From the NCBI GenBank assembly GCA_047495785.1, contig JBLDXI010000026.1:124001-188000 (forward strand): 64,000 bases of DNA, given 5' to 3'. This document shows positions 36,392-48,200 of the stretch, piece by piece. The translations under genes were made by a program, and so were the position numbers. Under the pieces are notes generated by a model, which saw only the letters and a program-made list of their open reading frames with translations, was not told where the DNA came from and searched no databases. Origin of the DNA: Lepidodermella squamata. Its lineage: Eukaryota > Gastrotricha. Numbering within the stretch: position 1 is the first letter of the stretch; every line of letters starts with the position of its first letter.

Positions 36392-38079
36392 ATGATTTTC
36401 ACGTCATCATCCGCTGCTGGGCAATTTAATTTCGATTTCTCGCAATGGACCGATTACGATAGCGATGACGACGCGTTTTCGAAAAAACGCCATCACCATC
36501 ACCACAATCATCATAAAGATCACAAAGACGCGTTTCACAGCTATTTACCTCAATCGTTATCGGCTCACAACACCTTTTACAGCCCTCGATTGAGTTCGAG
36601 ATTACCAGGGACACTTGTTAAAAGTGGGAAAGATCGGCACAACAGCAGCGGAACCCCATCGCCCACCCACTCAACGACAGGCTCGAATCATTTATTTCAG
36701 AAAAATGTAAAATCAGCGGCCCGGTGCGATTTGAAAAGATCGTCATCCGGCGAATTTCACCTGCCTCATTTTCGATTCGGAGCCCCGTTCAAATTAACGC
36801 CTCCTCCGAGTTTGACCAACTTGGTGGCTGCTACGAAAAAATTCCTTACAAAACCCGAAGTCATTGACAGCAAAAAATCGGTCGGAAGCGAAGATAGCAA
36901 GGTTAATAACTAGGTTAAATAAATAAATCTTAAAAATAAAAAAATTTAGGTTTTCCGATAAAATTTTGAACTTTATAACGTTTCCATCTTTTTCAGGAAG
37001 ACGAAGTTGGTGGGGAGATTCTCGTCGATCTCGAGATGCTTCCTCTTACCGGTCGACTCAATGTCAACATAGTAAAGCTAAGAAATATGTCAGCCCCAGG
37101 GATTATTTGCACTACAGGTTATTCATTAATTAAACCACCTTAATATTTATTAAAAAAAATTATCTCGCTATAGATGATTGGTACTTTGCCAAAATTGAGC
37201 TGACGTGTTCTTCGAGTCGTTGCAAAGAGTCTGTTGTGAAAAAGAAGACCCAGCGTTACCGCGCTGAGGTTCGAAGTGCAGTAGAACCCGAAAATAATGC
37301 TGGCAAAAGCTCATCGAAAGCTCAAGCTCGACGCCAACGAACTGCTAGTACTGCCACTAACACGCTGACAACGACCGGAAATTGGCTTGAAGTCAACATC
37401 AGCGAGCAATTCAATTTCTCCCTCAGAGCGAAAGGCAAAGGGCATCACGCGAAAACATCGGAGCAACAGAAACCTGAGGAGCCTATTAGTGCTGGCGATA
37501 AGGACTCGAATAAACTCAACTGTCAGCTGAAAATTTCAGTTTTCATTCAACATGGCAAGAGCCATCACCATGAGCCGAGGGATGACCAAGCTCCGTCTCA
37601 TGCTGACTGTGGATTGGTCCATTCGATGATGCCCAGTATGAAACAGCTAATAGGGTAGGTGTTAAAGTCACATGCTATTATTTTACGTAGTTAGAATTTC
37701 AATTTTTTAGGAATTTTTCTTGAATTAAACATGTTATCAATTTTTTTAAATTAATTTAAAATATTGAAATTAGTGACCTACTTAATTTAAAATGTTCGAA
37801 TTTTCGACTGAGAAATATTTTTTCCTTTTCAGAACTTGTACAATTGGAACCGATGTAGTCGGGCTTGGCGGGGACCACTGGGTGGAGGCGGAGAGAGCCG
37901 CTGAATCGTCCAAGGCTGAGGGCGAAGCGAAGTACAAAGCATATGCCGAACACAACATCACAACAATAACACGCTGGCATTCACTGATGGTGGGCAAATC
38001 AAGCCAAAGTAAAAGTAACAGTAATAGCCATCATGAGCCACTAAGTCAAGAAAAGCCCGATCAAAATAGCAAAGAATAA
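36392..38079 (+). CDS. C2-domain protein, C2B-containing half with WHxL motif
   Basis: Exons 36392-36901, 36997-37117, 37174-37654 and 37833-38079 join with matching phases, about 452 residues. The first part is disordered with a His-rich patch and Ser-rich stretches. A divergent C2 domain follows: GRLNVNIVKLRNM, WYFAKIEL, ISEQFNFSL and LKISVFIQ, interrupted by charged insertions. The C-terminal ITRWHSLM matches the WHxL motif that closes the C2B domain of synaptotagmins. Calcium-binding aspartates are largely missing, so calcium-independent membrane or partner binding is likely. The ATG at 36392 is the first in an open frame. Alternatively this is the 3' half of the gene beginning at 32811. 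Confidence 0.68.
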
Positions 38080-38670
38080 TCGCTGGCTGATTGTTCATCT
38101 TCTGCTATATAGTTTCACTGTTGAATTTATTATTGTATTTATACATCAAACCTGTATGTTGAATGTTATGCCTTAAAAAAATGAACAAATATTTTTCAGA
38201 ATTTTCTCTTTTATTCGATAGAAGTAACACGCGGTGAGAATATAATAAACCAGTGCAAGTCATCATTCATCTTTCAGTTTCGATTTTTTTTCGAAATTTT
38301 CAAGATAATATTTACAGCTTAGCAACCGGGCTAATGATATCAAATAGTTCAAGTGAAGGTCAGAATTTTATACACGCACGAATCCAGCCGTGCTAATCAA
38401 GCTAATTACACAAGGGCAATGCATAAAAGTTGAACATTTTATCCTAAGGACGTTTCAAAACATTTCGCTCAACGATCGCCCACATGAATGCTATTGAAAA
38501 TTAAAAGCTGTGCTAATTTCGAGAAATTGGATTTCATAATATGTACAGAGATAAAAACCGACTAGCGATGTAAAAATTGAGACACAACCCACAGGGTCTC
38601 ATACCAGATGAAAAGTATAAAGGTATGGTGATTAGGTGACATTTTTTGTTGTTAAAAAAATCTATATAGG
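38080..38670. other. Convergent intergenic spacer
   Basis: Between the C2B gene (+) and nuclear receptor gene 1 (-). AATAAA-type signals occur near 38187 and 38245. Nothing else seen. Confidence 0.4.
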
Positions 38671-40030
38671 CTAATGTTGCGAGTTCATGTCGTAAATTTC
38701 GTTGAACAGCCTGCTTTCAGGTAGTGCCGAGCCGCATCGATCGAAAACCCGGCAAAAAGCCTGGTAACGGCGTATAGCCGCATCGCAGAATACGCGAATG
38801 GCTCGCGACATTTCAGCCGAGCGCAGCTCAGCTTGCTTCGGGCCGAATTTCTGGATCAAATGCGCCCGCACTATGGCTTCGATTTGCTGGTGAGTCTTGG
38901 CGAAATCTGACAATCCGCTCAGCTTTGTACTGTCTTCGCCTGAAACGTCAAACAAAAATTAAATTTTGAAAAAAACGAAGTTTTGATTAGCCAACTCACC
39001 TTGAAAAACTAAAAGCGCCATCATCAGGGAAAACTCTGCTGACGATGGTTGCCACTCGTTAAGCATTTCCCTTATTACCTTGAGCTCAGATTGAATGTAC
39101 TGAAAATTAGAGGTTGATTAGGTTCTATTTTACGGATGAAAATGAAATCAGACTTACAGCAAACTCAGGGTAGTATTGCGTCAGCTTCGAAAAATTTTCT
39201 TTGCTCATGCCTAGGGCGTAAGGCTCGGCGTGATTCGAGCATTCAGCTACGACAATTCGGCTCAGACAACTCGCGAAAACACTGCAGCGATCTTTAAGAT
39301 TCATGTCTCGGAAACCAGGCAACGATCTTAGGTAATCCTTCAAGCATATCGCGCTCCTTTCCATGTGGGACATGACCTCTTGCCAAGCTTCAGCCGCATT
39401 GCTGAAGCTATTTTCTTGGGTCATTTGCCTCAAGGGTAGCTGGAAATTAAAAATTTAAGCTTGGAAATTAAAAAAAAATTAATTGCTCACCTTGCTCATA
39501 TCATCATGAAATTTATTCGCAGCATTGATGTAAATTTGAAGATTTTGCTCCAGTGTTGGGTAGTCGAAAGCTAGTTCTGACGTTGATGGGGATAGGGTGG
39601 GCGAACTTCCAGCGCTTGATTCTTCATACGGAGTGTCATCAGCACTGCACGATTCGCCGCTTTTCGACTCACGAGGCGACTTTTTCGACGGCGAACCCAT
39701 GCCGGCATCTCGGCACTTCGCGAAACGGCATGACGGGCACATGAAACGCCACGTGGTACCCGACCACATGACAACGGCCGTTTTCGCCGAGGGTGATGAA
39801 CTTTCATCGCTTGATACCAAACAATCGTGGCCGCCGGAGAAGCAAGTCAGGGCCGACTCGCGGTGCCGATTTCGCAGGTAAAATCGCTTGCATGCCTCGC
39901 AAACCAAAGCGCCACAGCGCCTTTTGCGTGAAGTAGCAATACCACAAACCTTTAAACAAAATTATTAAGGAGGATTTTTTAAATGAAGTGGATATTTTAC
40001 CTGGCAGTTGACGATGCTGTAACTTTTCAT
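38671..40030 (-). CDS. Divergent nuclear receptor, array member 1
   Basis: Exons 40030-40001, 39949-39491, 39439-39158, 39099-39000 and 38939-38671 give 379 residues. The ten-residue first exon ends NCQ and joins VCGI to complete the first CxxC. Finger 1 runs NCQVCG...LVCEACKRFY; the P-box reads EACKR instead of the usual EGCKG. Finger 2 (CFSGGHDC ... FMCPSC) holds 27 residues between its cysteine pairs, against about nine normally, then RFAKCRDAGMG. A Ser-rich hinge precedes a ligand-binding-like domain (LPGFRDMNLKDRC, EWQPSSAEF, ending in helices with EIYDM). Presumably a nuclear DNA-binding regulator. I chose ATG 40030 because it alone gives the cysteine pair in frame. It is separated from the other seven by about 4.5 kb. 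Confidence 0.85.
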
Positions 40031-41050
40031 TTGGAAGGGCTGTTTGAGGAACTGATGCGATGCTAACACGGCTGGGCATCTTTTATGCAGGTCTGAGACA
40101 CGCGAACCGAGTGGGCGACTTCGAAGTAATGCTTTCAACGTGATAAAAACCGCATTCTAGCGTGTCGGATTTCTTCGCATAACTATGTTCGAAGATGTCA
40201 GAGGCAAAAAATAATTGCTAAGGTGCTATTGATAAAGCTAATTATACGAAAAGTCGTGCGATCACTTCCTGGTGAATCTGTCTTCAAGAATTTAAAAGGA
40301 ATTTCAAAACATTTTTCCGTCGATTTTGATGCACGAATAAAGAAATGAATCTAATTATTTAATTACGCTGACGCCTTTCTAGGCATGTCGTGGGTAAAAA
40401 TATTTTACTGCGATATCACGTGTTAGTACAAATTTATTCCCGTAATAAATCGGCCACATTCTTCGCAAGAGATCATAAAATAAGTGTAATTATCTTTCCC
40501 GGGTAGGCGATGCGCATCACGCGCAATTACTGGGCTAAAAATTGCGTGGAATTTTTTGATTACGCGATCAAATATAGGCAATTTTTACTCATCTTTCCTA
40601 TTTTCTTGTAAAACCCGAGGTATGAAAATAATATCTTCCGCAAGTAAAGTTGCAGCTAATACCCCGAATTAGGACAACATTAGATACCCTTTGCATACAG
40701 CCTCTATTTAGGGTTCCAGCTGGAAATGAAGCCTCGTCCGTGCATATTAGACAATATAGGTATTGTTAGTTACACCTCTAAATTTTCTATTCGTCCTGCA
40801 TTCTTAAATTTATTTAATCGTTTTCTTCTCTACCGAGCCAGTTTCGCCCGAAAGCTTTATTGGATCAGTCGCCTAAGCCGAGCTCAGTACGTGATAGCTA
40901 GCTAGAGCTTGTCATTCGATCACGCAACTGCCATTCAAGTATTTACTCAGCGTGCCTATGACTTTCAGAGTGCTTTTCGAGCAGCCTGATCGAGCTCATT
41001 TCATATTTTATTTTCACAATTTGAAAGCAAGTTCTACTTAACTCTCAATT
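40031..41050. other. Divergent intergenic region
   Basis: Lies between nuclear receptor gene 1 (-) and the four-cysteine peptide gene (+) and should contain both promoters. AT-rich, with no coding sequence supported. Confidence 0.4.
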
Positions 41051-41351
41051 ATGACAAAGCTCGTTCTTTTTCTCGCCATTGTGGTAAGAATATCTTTGAA
41101 TAATCTTCGATATAAATTACCTTTTATAGGCCGTTGTTGCCGTAGTCACTCTAGCAGAGGAGAACAAGTTTGGAAAGGTGTGCACTCAGGATGGAAAAAC
41201 CGGTTATTTTTGGCGAAATCCAAAGAGTGGATCATGGGAATGCTATACGAGTGACGAGAAGTTATGCAATACCAGCACGGGCAAGCCTGGCTTTGTGCAG
41301 AGATACAGGCGTACAACGTTTTGCTCAGAGTTCATCCCAATCCGCGGCTGA
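41051..41351 (+). CDS. Small secreted four-cysteine peptide
   Basis: Exons 41051-41083 and 41130-41351 are joined across a 46-bp intron (GTG|GTAAGA to TTATAG|GCC), giving 84 residues. The split falls inside the signal peptide (MTKLVLFLAIV then AVVAVVTLA), a common arrangement for secreted peptides. The mature part of about 65 residues has four cysteines (KVC, ECY, LCN, FCS), Trp and Tyr residues and a basic RYRR patch, compatible with two disulfides. No family recognised; an antimicrobial or signalling role is only a guess. An AATAAA lies at about 41450. Confidence 0.72.
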
Positions 41352-41814
41352 TAATGCTTGTATGGAATTGAGACGAGAGAGGATGAGATGCGAAGCGCAC
41401 AAGATAGCGGTTGTAGTACTCGGTGATTTCGTTGATAATTCCATGATGAAATAAAATTAATAGACAATCGCTACCCATATAATTTCTTCGCAATTTTAGT
41501 AAATATATTCGGAGTAAATATACCTATACATACTGCGATTTCTGCACACAAAAATAAATGAAAAAATTCGTCGTTTTGAAGACTTTGGCTATGGCTGCGA
41601 TTTAAATAATTCATACAAACCTCAAAAAAACGTGGTGTCACAGGGTTTATCTAGCCACCCTCAACCCAGCGCCAAAATGTGGCTACCCCTCCCTAAGTTT
41701 CAAGCTTTTGGGCTATTTTCAGCTGTTGAGGTCTATTTCGCGAGTATCCGCACCCCCAATTTCAAAAGGCTGGATAAGCCCGTTGTGGTGTATATCCTTA
41801 CTTGAATACGCATT
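41352..41814. other. Intergenic spacer
   Basis: 3' flank of the peptide gene with two AATAAA words, then sequence leading into the reverse-transcriptase fragment. No gene seen. Confidence 0.4.
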
Positions 41815-42213
41815 TTTGACCAACAGGCTTCTGCTCCAGAAATTCGATTCGGTGAAGTCGATCTGCCGCCACTTGACCACGTGAAGATCCTGGGAGTCTA
41901 TCTGGACTCAAAGCTCACCATGGAAAAGCACGTCGATCATCTGATCAAAGCCGCAAGAAGTGGTACCTACGCACTACGTAAAGCGGCTCGGCACACCGAC
42001 CTGAAGACTCGAACAATGATGTACGACGGCATCATCGGGTCGAAGTTCAACTACTGCGACGCCGTCATCGATCAGGGCTGCAAGACCCAGCTGGATCGAC
42101 TTCAACACGCGCAAAACAAAGCCGTTCGTGCCGTTCTCGACGTCAGTCCTGACGTGCCCGCCGATGAAGTTCTCGTGCGATTGCGATGGGTGAATCTGCA
42201 AGGCATACTTCGC
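41815..42213 (+). pseudogene. Non-LTR retrotransposon reverse transcriptase C-terminal fragment
   Basis: An open frame of about 130 codons carries the end of a reverse transcriptase of LINE (Jockey-like) type: HVKILGVYLDSKLTMEKHV, then a KAARHTDLKTRTMMYDGI and FNYCDAVID region, and LDRLQHAQNKAVRAVL. It corresponds to the thumb region after the catalytic core. The catalytic FADD-type core, endonuclease and tail are absent, so it is a dead 5'- and 3'-truncated relic. Confidence 0.8.
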
Positions 42214-43086
42214 TTGGTTAGAAAAAGCGATTCCAGTGGGTGCATTTTTAGGTGATGAAGTAAGAGGAACCTTTCGGAAAGGTCAGGAAGCTCACGATTC
42301 AGTTGTGATGATAGATCAAACATGAATTATCTTTTTCATCTTTTTAATAGGTATGCATGCTTTTGAAGATTATTTTGGGCAAAAAATTTCAATTATCCGC
42401 TACTGGAACCCTTTCTAAGTAAGAATGGACGAAAAAAGGCGTACTTGAAAGGAATTATGAGCAAAGAATTTTTCGAAATTCTCAAAAGCTGATATTCGCA
42501 ATTTTCAATTCGTAGCCTGGCTAGCCTGTACGGCGGCTTTAATTTTCCCTAGTTTTATTTATTGTCGAGTTTCAACAATGTCAACCATTGGCAGTTTAAC
42601 CTACTTCTGGGTTGTTTATGCTCAACGTGAAACTCGTACGCGCAATTGCTGTGCTATTTTTACGCCATTTTTTTCTGGTGAAGTCTTAATCGCTTCACGA
42701 GAACTAACACGGCAAAAAGGTTGGCTTGGCAGATATTTGAGGGCACAAGGGGTTAAAGTTTTGAGGCTGAATTGCCGCGAACGCGCGCCTTTCGAGAAAC
42801 TATTATACAACAGACTAACAGTAAGCCCGTGGCTAGCGACGATCACGGCAAATGAAACGACAGTAGGCGGCAATTGCATTGGCAATAAACGCAGACAATG
42901 ATGAAGCAAATCTGAAGGGAAGAAGAAGGTAAAAAAATCAAGGGTAGCATCATTAAACCACGCCGAGTTTGTTTACTCGTCTAAAGGAGGGTATAAAATA
43001 GGCGACAATGTTTGAAAAATGAATAGAATTGTTGGATTTTAAAGAAACCTTCTCCACATTGGAGTTCATACTGTTAATTCCGAGTA
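42214..43086. other. Intergenic region, no clear gene
   Basis: Overlapping open frames on both strands at 42578-42909 are about equally open and have no family motifs, so I leave them out. The end of this interval is the promoter of the repeat-protein gene, with a TATAAAA-like word at about 42993. Confidence 0.35.
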
Positions 43087-44001
43087 ATGAGAAATATAAG
43101 AGCAACGGCTTTTCTTTTCGCCATTCTATGGGGAACCTTGATTATTGTCGAATCGTACGCAGCGCAACAGAGCACGTTCAATAATGACAAGCGAAAAGGC
43201 GAATCCGGCCCAAAAAGCGTCAACGCAGGCTCCAATGGCGCAATCCAATGGCAAAGAACCAGATCAGGAGCTTCTGGTTCCTCTGGTCCGCGGGGAAATT
43301 CAACTTCATCATCATTCAAAATTCTTCTCGGTGTCTCAGGAAGCTCCGGCCCCAAGAATAATGCAACCCTGGCAGGAAGCAAGCGTCACCCTGGCTTCTC
43401 TGGAAGCTCCGGTCCCAAGAATAATGGAACCATAGCGGGAGGCAAGCGTCACCCTGGCGTCTCCGGAAGCTCCGGTCCGAAGAGTAGTTCAACCATGGCA
43501 GGAAGCAAGCGTCACCCGGGAGTTTCTGGAACCTCTGGTCCTAAGGTGAATACGACAATGGCAGGGAACAAGCGCCGTCCTGGAACTTCTGGCAGTTCAG
43601 GTCCCAAGGGTAGTGCTTCGCGCTCAGGTTCGGGGCCCCGCCATGGAACCTCTGGAAGTTCAGGTCCCAAGGGCAATGCTTCCCGCTCAGGTTCAGGGCC
43701 CCGTTCTGGAACCTCTGGCAGTTCAGGTCCTAAGAACAATTCAACTATTGCTGGCAACAAGCGCCGCCCGGTAGTTTCTGGAACCTCTGGTCCCAAGGTG
43801 AATTCGACAATGGCAGGGAACAAGCGCCGTCCTGGAACCTCTGGCAGTTCAGGTCCCAAGGGCAATGCTTCGCGCTCAAGTTCAGGACCCCGCCATGGAA
43901 CCTCTGGCAGTTCAGGTCCTAAGAACAATTCAACTATTGCTGGCAACAAGCGCCGCCCTGGAGTAAGTGGCCCAGTTGCTGCGCACAATCGCAATTTTTA
44001 G
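43087..44001 (+). CDS. Secreted low-complexity repeat protein with dibasic sites
   Basis: Intronless, 304 residues. A signal peptide of about 25 residues (MRNIRATAFLFAILWGTLII) is followed by about 11 repeats of roughly 20 residues built on G-[TV]-SGSSGPK-x-N-[AGS]-[TS]. Most repeats end in a basic pair or triplet (GNKRRP, GSKRHP, GGKRHP), others in SGSGPRHG. There is no cysteine in the mature chain. N-glycosylation sequons (NNST, NATL, NTTM) occur in several units. It is Gly/Ser/Lys/Arg-rich and surely disordered. It could be a structural secretion (cuticle, glue or silk-like) or a multi-copy peptide precursor cleaved at KR sites; I cannot choose. The repeat DNA is homogeneous, pointing to recent expansion. 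Confidence 0.75.
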   Translation: MRNIRATAFLFAILWGTLIIVESYAAQQSTFNNDKRKGESGPKSVNAGSNGAIQWQRTRSGASGSSGPRGNSTSSSFKILLGVSGSSGPKNNATLAGSKRHPGFSGSSGPKNNGTIAGGKRHPGVSGSSGPKSSSTMAGSKRHPGVSGTSGPKVNTTMAGNKRRPGTSGSSGPKGSASRSGSGPRHGTSGSSGPKGNASRSGSGPRSGTSGSSGPKNNSTIAGNKRRPVVSGTSGPKVNSTMAGNKRRPGTSGSSGPKGNASRSSSGPRHGTSGSSGPKNNSTIAGNKRRPGVSGPVAAHNRNF

Positions 44002-44598
44002 CATGCGCCTTACCACAATGAAACGCTTGCTCGAGTTAACTTTCACAATGACCCGAAACTATTTTGACTTTTGAAGTGATTCCTACTGAATAAGTGCTTA
44101 GCACCATTTCGCTTTTTCATTTTTCCTTGAAGTAAAGAACCAAGTTACTGCTTGTGACATTTTACATCAGACATAGGTATGTGCTTTCAGGCATATCGTA
44201 TGACAGAGAAATTGTTGCGAGTGACCGGTTTGAGCCAGTTCTCAATCAAGCTCTAAAGCGTCGACTATACGGAGATTACCTTAATCTGATCGCTATGATA
44301 AAAACCAAGGCGAAATCGACCCTGCGATTTGCACCACAATAGGATCAAATTTCGAATATGGAACTAACATGTCTGTACTCACTGCGTCGATCCATAGTGT
44401 TTGGGGACATCGCCTAATTGTTTTTTCAAGGTTGCCCGACCTGATCCACGAGCCCAGACACTCCCAAAACGTGTTATTTCCATCACCCCGGAACAGACAC
44501 GAAACTTTCGTGCTGCAATAGCGATCACATGCCATCCGGTGCGAAACCCGATCCTCATAGGCAATTCCTCATTTTCGAGTTCATTTATTAAACAATTT
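44002..44598. other. Intergenic spacer with decayed reading frames
   Basis: Overlapping frames on both strands (44154-44535) could be remains of a gene but show no recognisable family. It lies downstream of nuclear receptor gene 2. Confidence 0.35.
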
Positions 44599-46055
44599 TT
44601 AGTTTCCCGAGGTTGAGTTGGATGCATCAGAGCTAGCCTGGTCCACATACAGACGAAAGTGGCGCTCTGTGCGATCGAAAATATCTTCCATGAGCTTGCT
44701 AACAGTCGCCAATTGGGGCAGCCGGTCGTAGACTCTGATGAAAGTCGCCATTCTCTTATTCGCAATTTCGATGATCATATCCACGGATTGTTCGAAGTAA
44801 ACCTGCCTGCTTAGTGGGTCTGGAAAATTACTTAGGACGTATTCGTGGTGAATTTCGATCAAAAGTGCTCGGGAAGCGTTAAATGTCGCTGTATTTGAAA
44901 GTGACACTGGACTATCTGAGAAAGGAAATTTCAATGAATTTTCATTCAAACAAATTCTTAATCACTGACCGATAGAATAGAATAACATTGCAAGCAGTAG
45001 GCCGAATTCGATTTCTGTCGGTTTCCAATGACTCATCATCGACCAAACTTGTATCTGTTCCGCCTCGACGTGCTTTCAAAATGGGTTTAGATAGTTTGGG
45101 GATGGATTATTAAATATCAAAACTAACTTGGAATTCCGGGAAATGAACAGCGGCGCGGTGAAAGTTGCCACGGCTCATTCCCATGAGGAAATATTCATCA
45201 TGAAAACCGCACTCAGCTATACACCAACGGGACATTCCATGTGAGAACAATGTACATCGGTCCTTGATGGGCAAGTCTTTGTAACCTACTCAGAAAAAAT
45301 ACAGAATTGATAAGCTAGATTAGTTGCAGTTTTTTACCTGGAAGAACGCGAACAAAATGTTTGAATATATTCATCCAACTTTCAAAGTGAATCATACAGA
45401 TCATCCAAAGTTGTTCTAAAGTTTGATTTCCCATGAACTCTTCCTTCGTACGTAGCACTAGCTGAAAAAATATTATTTATAGTAAAAAACAAAAATAGAA
45501 AAAACCAAACTGAAGATTGATGAGCAGCTATAAGTTCTTTCACTCCAGTTTCGATTTCAAAAAGCTGTTTGCTGTAAACGAGGTTCAAATGCTTGATTGG
45601 CTGAATGCTGAGATCAGGCGTACAGCATTCTTTTTTCGAAGGGGAAATAGACTGCGGGCTATCTTTAGCTATTGGTGAAGTGTTTTGAGAGACTGGCGAA
45701 TCTTTTGAGGCGGATTCTTCCTTAGAGGTAGTACCCATACCCATAGCCTTGCATTTATCGTATCGGCAGGATCGGCAGACGAATCGCCAAACATTACCGG
45801 CACAGGTGATTGTTGAACTTGTAGATTGAATGTTTCGAAGGCACGACTTGTCGCCTGCTAGGCAGGTTAGACTTGTAGTTCGTCTCCGTTGCCGTAGGAA
45901 GAACCGCTTACAGGCTTCACAAACCAAGGCTCCGCATCGAACTTTCTTATCGGTCGGAATTCCACAGACCTATTGTTACAAAATTCGGCTTTTAACGGAA
46001 AAACATTACTGGAAATTGTTACCAAGCAATTGATAATCGTGTCTGATTTGGGCAT
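44599..46055 (-). CDS. Divergent nuclear receptor, array member 2
   Basis: Exons 46055-46023, 45969-45511, 45461-45338, 45285-45128, 45072-44970 and 44915-44599 give 397 residues. Exon 1 ends NCL and joins VCGIPTDKK. Finger 1 ends VCEACKRFFLRQRRR. Finger 2 is LTCLAGDKSC ... FVCRSC, again with a long insert, then RYDKCKAMGMG. The ligand-binding part shows HFESWMNIFKHF, then GYKDLPIKDRCTLFSHGMS, HWKPTEIEF and a helical C-terminus. The second-exon donor (TCA|GTTTGG) is weak, but the frame and neighbouring paralogues support it. Intron phases match the other members. Confidence 0.85.
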
Positions 46056-46324
46056 TTTGTGCCTTGCAGCTGTTCTGTTCGCGATTTTGGAAAAAATCCT
46101 CGGAATTAGGCGCTCAAGCATCAAATGACAAGTTGATGTTCTGTATCAGCGTATGTCAAGTCTGAGTGATATCGATTTTTCACATAGTTGAGAAGCCTTT
46201 CAAGTAATGCAACTTTTTGTAAGGAAAAAGCATTCCCCCGCCTACTCCATGCGACGAAAAATGTTTCCACCGTACAGATTTATTATTACTGATGAAAACA
46301 GGAAAAAACACTTTCACCCTAATT

Positions 46325-47816
46325 TCACTGGTTTAACTTGTCAGTAATAACTGGGCGGGTTTTTGATTTGTCGAAAACCTCGGCAAAAATGAGGTTAGCC
46401 CTGGCGAATTGCGGATATTTCGCGTTCAAGTTGCTAAGAGCTTCTTTCCGTCGATCACCAGCTTCGTAAAAAATTTCCAAACAGTTATTCATAAAGGATT
46501 TGCGAACATCTACAGCTGGGGAGCTTTCACCAAAACGCCATTTTCCGACGACCTTCTGCGAACAGTACACATGGTACAAGAATTGATAAGTTCCAAGAGT
46601 CTCCGCAAAGCTTCCGTTCCCCATACCGAGACGAACAGCTGAAAAAATTATGTATAAAGAAATTGAAGAGGCCAAGAGGAAGAGGAACTTGATAGAACCT
46701 GTTTGATAGAAGAGCAAAGCCAATAGAAATGTAAACTCGACGAGATCAGGCTTCCAAGCTTTCAGGACTTGCCCAAGCTGTTCTTTCTCGTCACAGACAT
46801 ACTGTAAAGAAATTGCAGTTTTCAGTTGTACGCAAAGTTTTAATTAAACCTACCTTCATCGCTGGGAAGCGAGGAATTGCGACAGAGAAGTTGTGGTTAT
46901 TCATATTGAAACCGAGTGGCTCGGGATGAGAAGAGCTTTCAACAATCATAAGTCGCGAGAAGCAATGAGAAAACAATGTGCACTTGTTTTGAACGGACAA
47001 CTCCTTGTAACCTTCAGAAAACTTGATTTTGCCAAAGTTGAAGTTTCAATTTGTTCTTACCTGGGAGCGACGACAGGAATTCTTTGAGTAGAACGGCTTC
47101 TTCATTGAAATGATGTATCATCAAGTCAGAACAGATCTGTTCGATGGTATCAGTTGGGCTGAATCTGTTTTCACGTCTCAATGTCATCTATCAAATTTAC
47201 TTGAAATATTATAATGAGGAATAACAGTTAGGGCTTACATTTTCCAAAGATGTCACAAACTTTTGACCCGCAGCAGATAATCGGCACAACGCATCCTCAG
47301 CGAGAGATAAATCCGCGGATATTCTAAATGATCCACTGATGCTTGATAATGGGGCTAGGGTCGTGGAGATTGGGGCAGGGACTGCACCACTGTCCGAAAT
47401 GGGGCTTTGTGAACGTCTACCAACTGCACCCTCTGCGTTTTGCTCATTTGATTCCTCTTCATCCTTGGCAATTTTGAGACCGCCGTCGTATTGGCGAAGC
47501 CCCATGCCGACCGCTTTACACTTGGCGAAACGGCAAGACGGGCAAAGAAACCTCCATACAGCCCCGCCCCAAGCTTGGACAGGCGGGTTGGTTTTCCAAT
47601 CAACGCAGGCATTGTCTCCTTTGCTGCAGACGAGTTGCTTCTCCTTAGCTCGGTGGCGCAGGTAAAATCGTTTGCAGGCCTCGCAGACCAAAGCTCCGCA
47701 TCGTATCTTGCGCGGAGCAACGACACCACATACCTATATAATGAGATGAATTATTTATTTAAGGGAGTTATTCGCTCTTTTACCTGGCAATTGATGACAC
47801 TTTGAGCTTTAGGCAT
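46325..47816 (-). CDS. Divergent nuclear receptor, array member 3
   Basis: Exons 47816-47784, 47733-47239, 47187-47061, 47011-46854, 46801-46699 and 46638-46325 give 409 residues. Exon 1 (MPKAQSVINCQ) completes the first CxxC with VCGVVAPRK. Finger 1 ends VCEACKRFYLRHR. Finger 2 is LVCSKGDNAC ... FLCPSC with an insert rich in Pro/Trp, then RFAKCKAVGMG. A long acidic then Ser-rich hinge follows. The ligand-binding part carries GYKELSVQNKCTLFSHCFS, EPLGFNM, AWKPDLVEF and a helical end. Same intron positions and phases as members 2 and 4. Confidence 0.86.
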
Positions 47817-48200
47817 ACGCAGTGATAAGCGTGAAAATGTCGAAATGACTTCGCGACGAATGTCAGACGAGGACGTGTGAGTGCGAGCAGTGTCTGGGTA
47901 TGCGAGCTGAAGAATCGATTATCATGAATGAGAAGGCGGTTTTAATCGCGTGATACTTCTCGAATTTCTCTCGATGGGAAGAAGACAACGCATGATCAGT
48001 TTAATCGAGCTTCATTTAGTAAAGTAGTGGTTTAATTAATATCCCAACCGCAAGTCAGGTGATTTCAATTTTGGGACTATCAGCAATTTTGGTACAGCTT
48101 GGCTTGTTGAATCTGACATCAAAAATACAGAGCTGATAATACAAGGAGCCGAAACTTAGTTTGTTTGTATCCATATGAGAATAAAAACATCGCAAAATTG
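47817..48200. other. Short spacer between nuclear receptor genes 3 and 4
   Basis: Presumed promoter of member 3 and 3' flank of member 4; nothing else visible. Confidence 0.4.

Noticed and set aside
39553-39881. Plus-strand frames over nuclear receptor 1, and similar shadows over the other receptors
   Set aside because: Antisense to well-supported zinc-finger exons.
42578-42909. Open frames of about 100 codons on both strands
   Set aside because: Equally open in both directions with no recognisable motif.
44154-44535. Possible gene fragment downstream of nuclear receptor 2
   Set aside because: Frames on both strands are short and no family could be recognised; left as decayed sequence.
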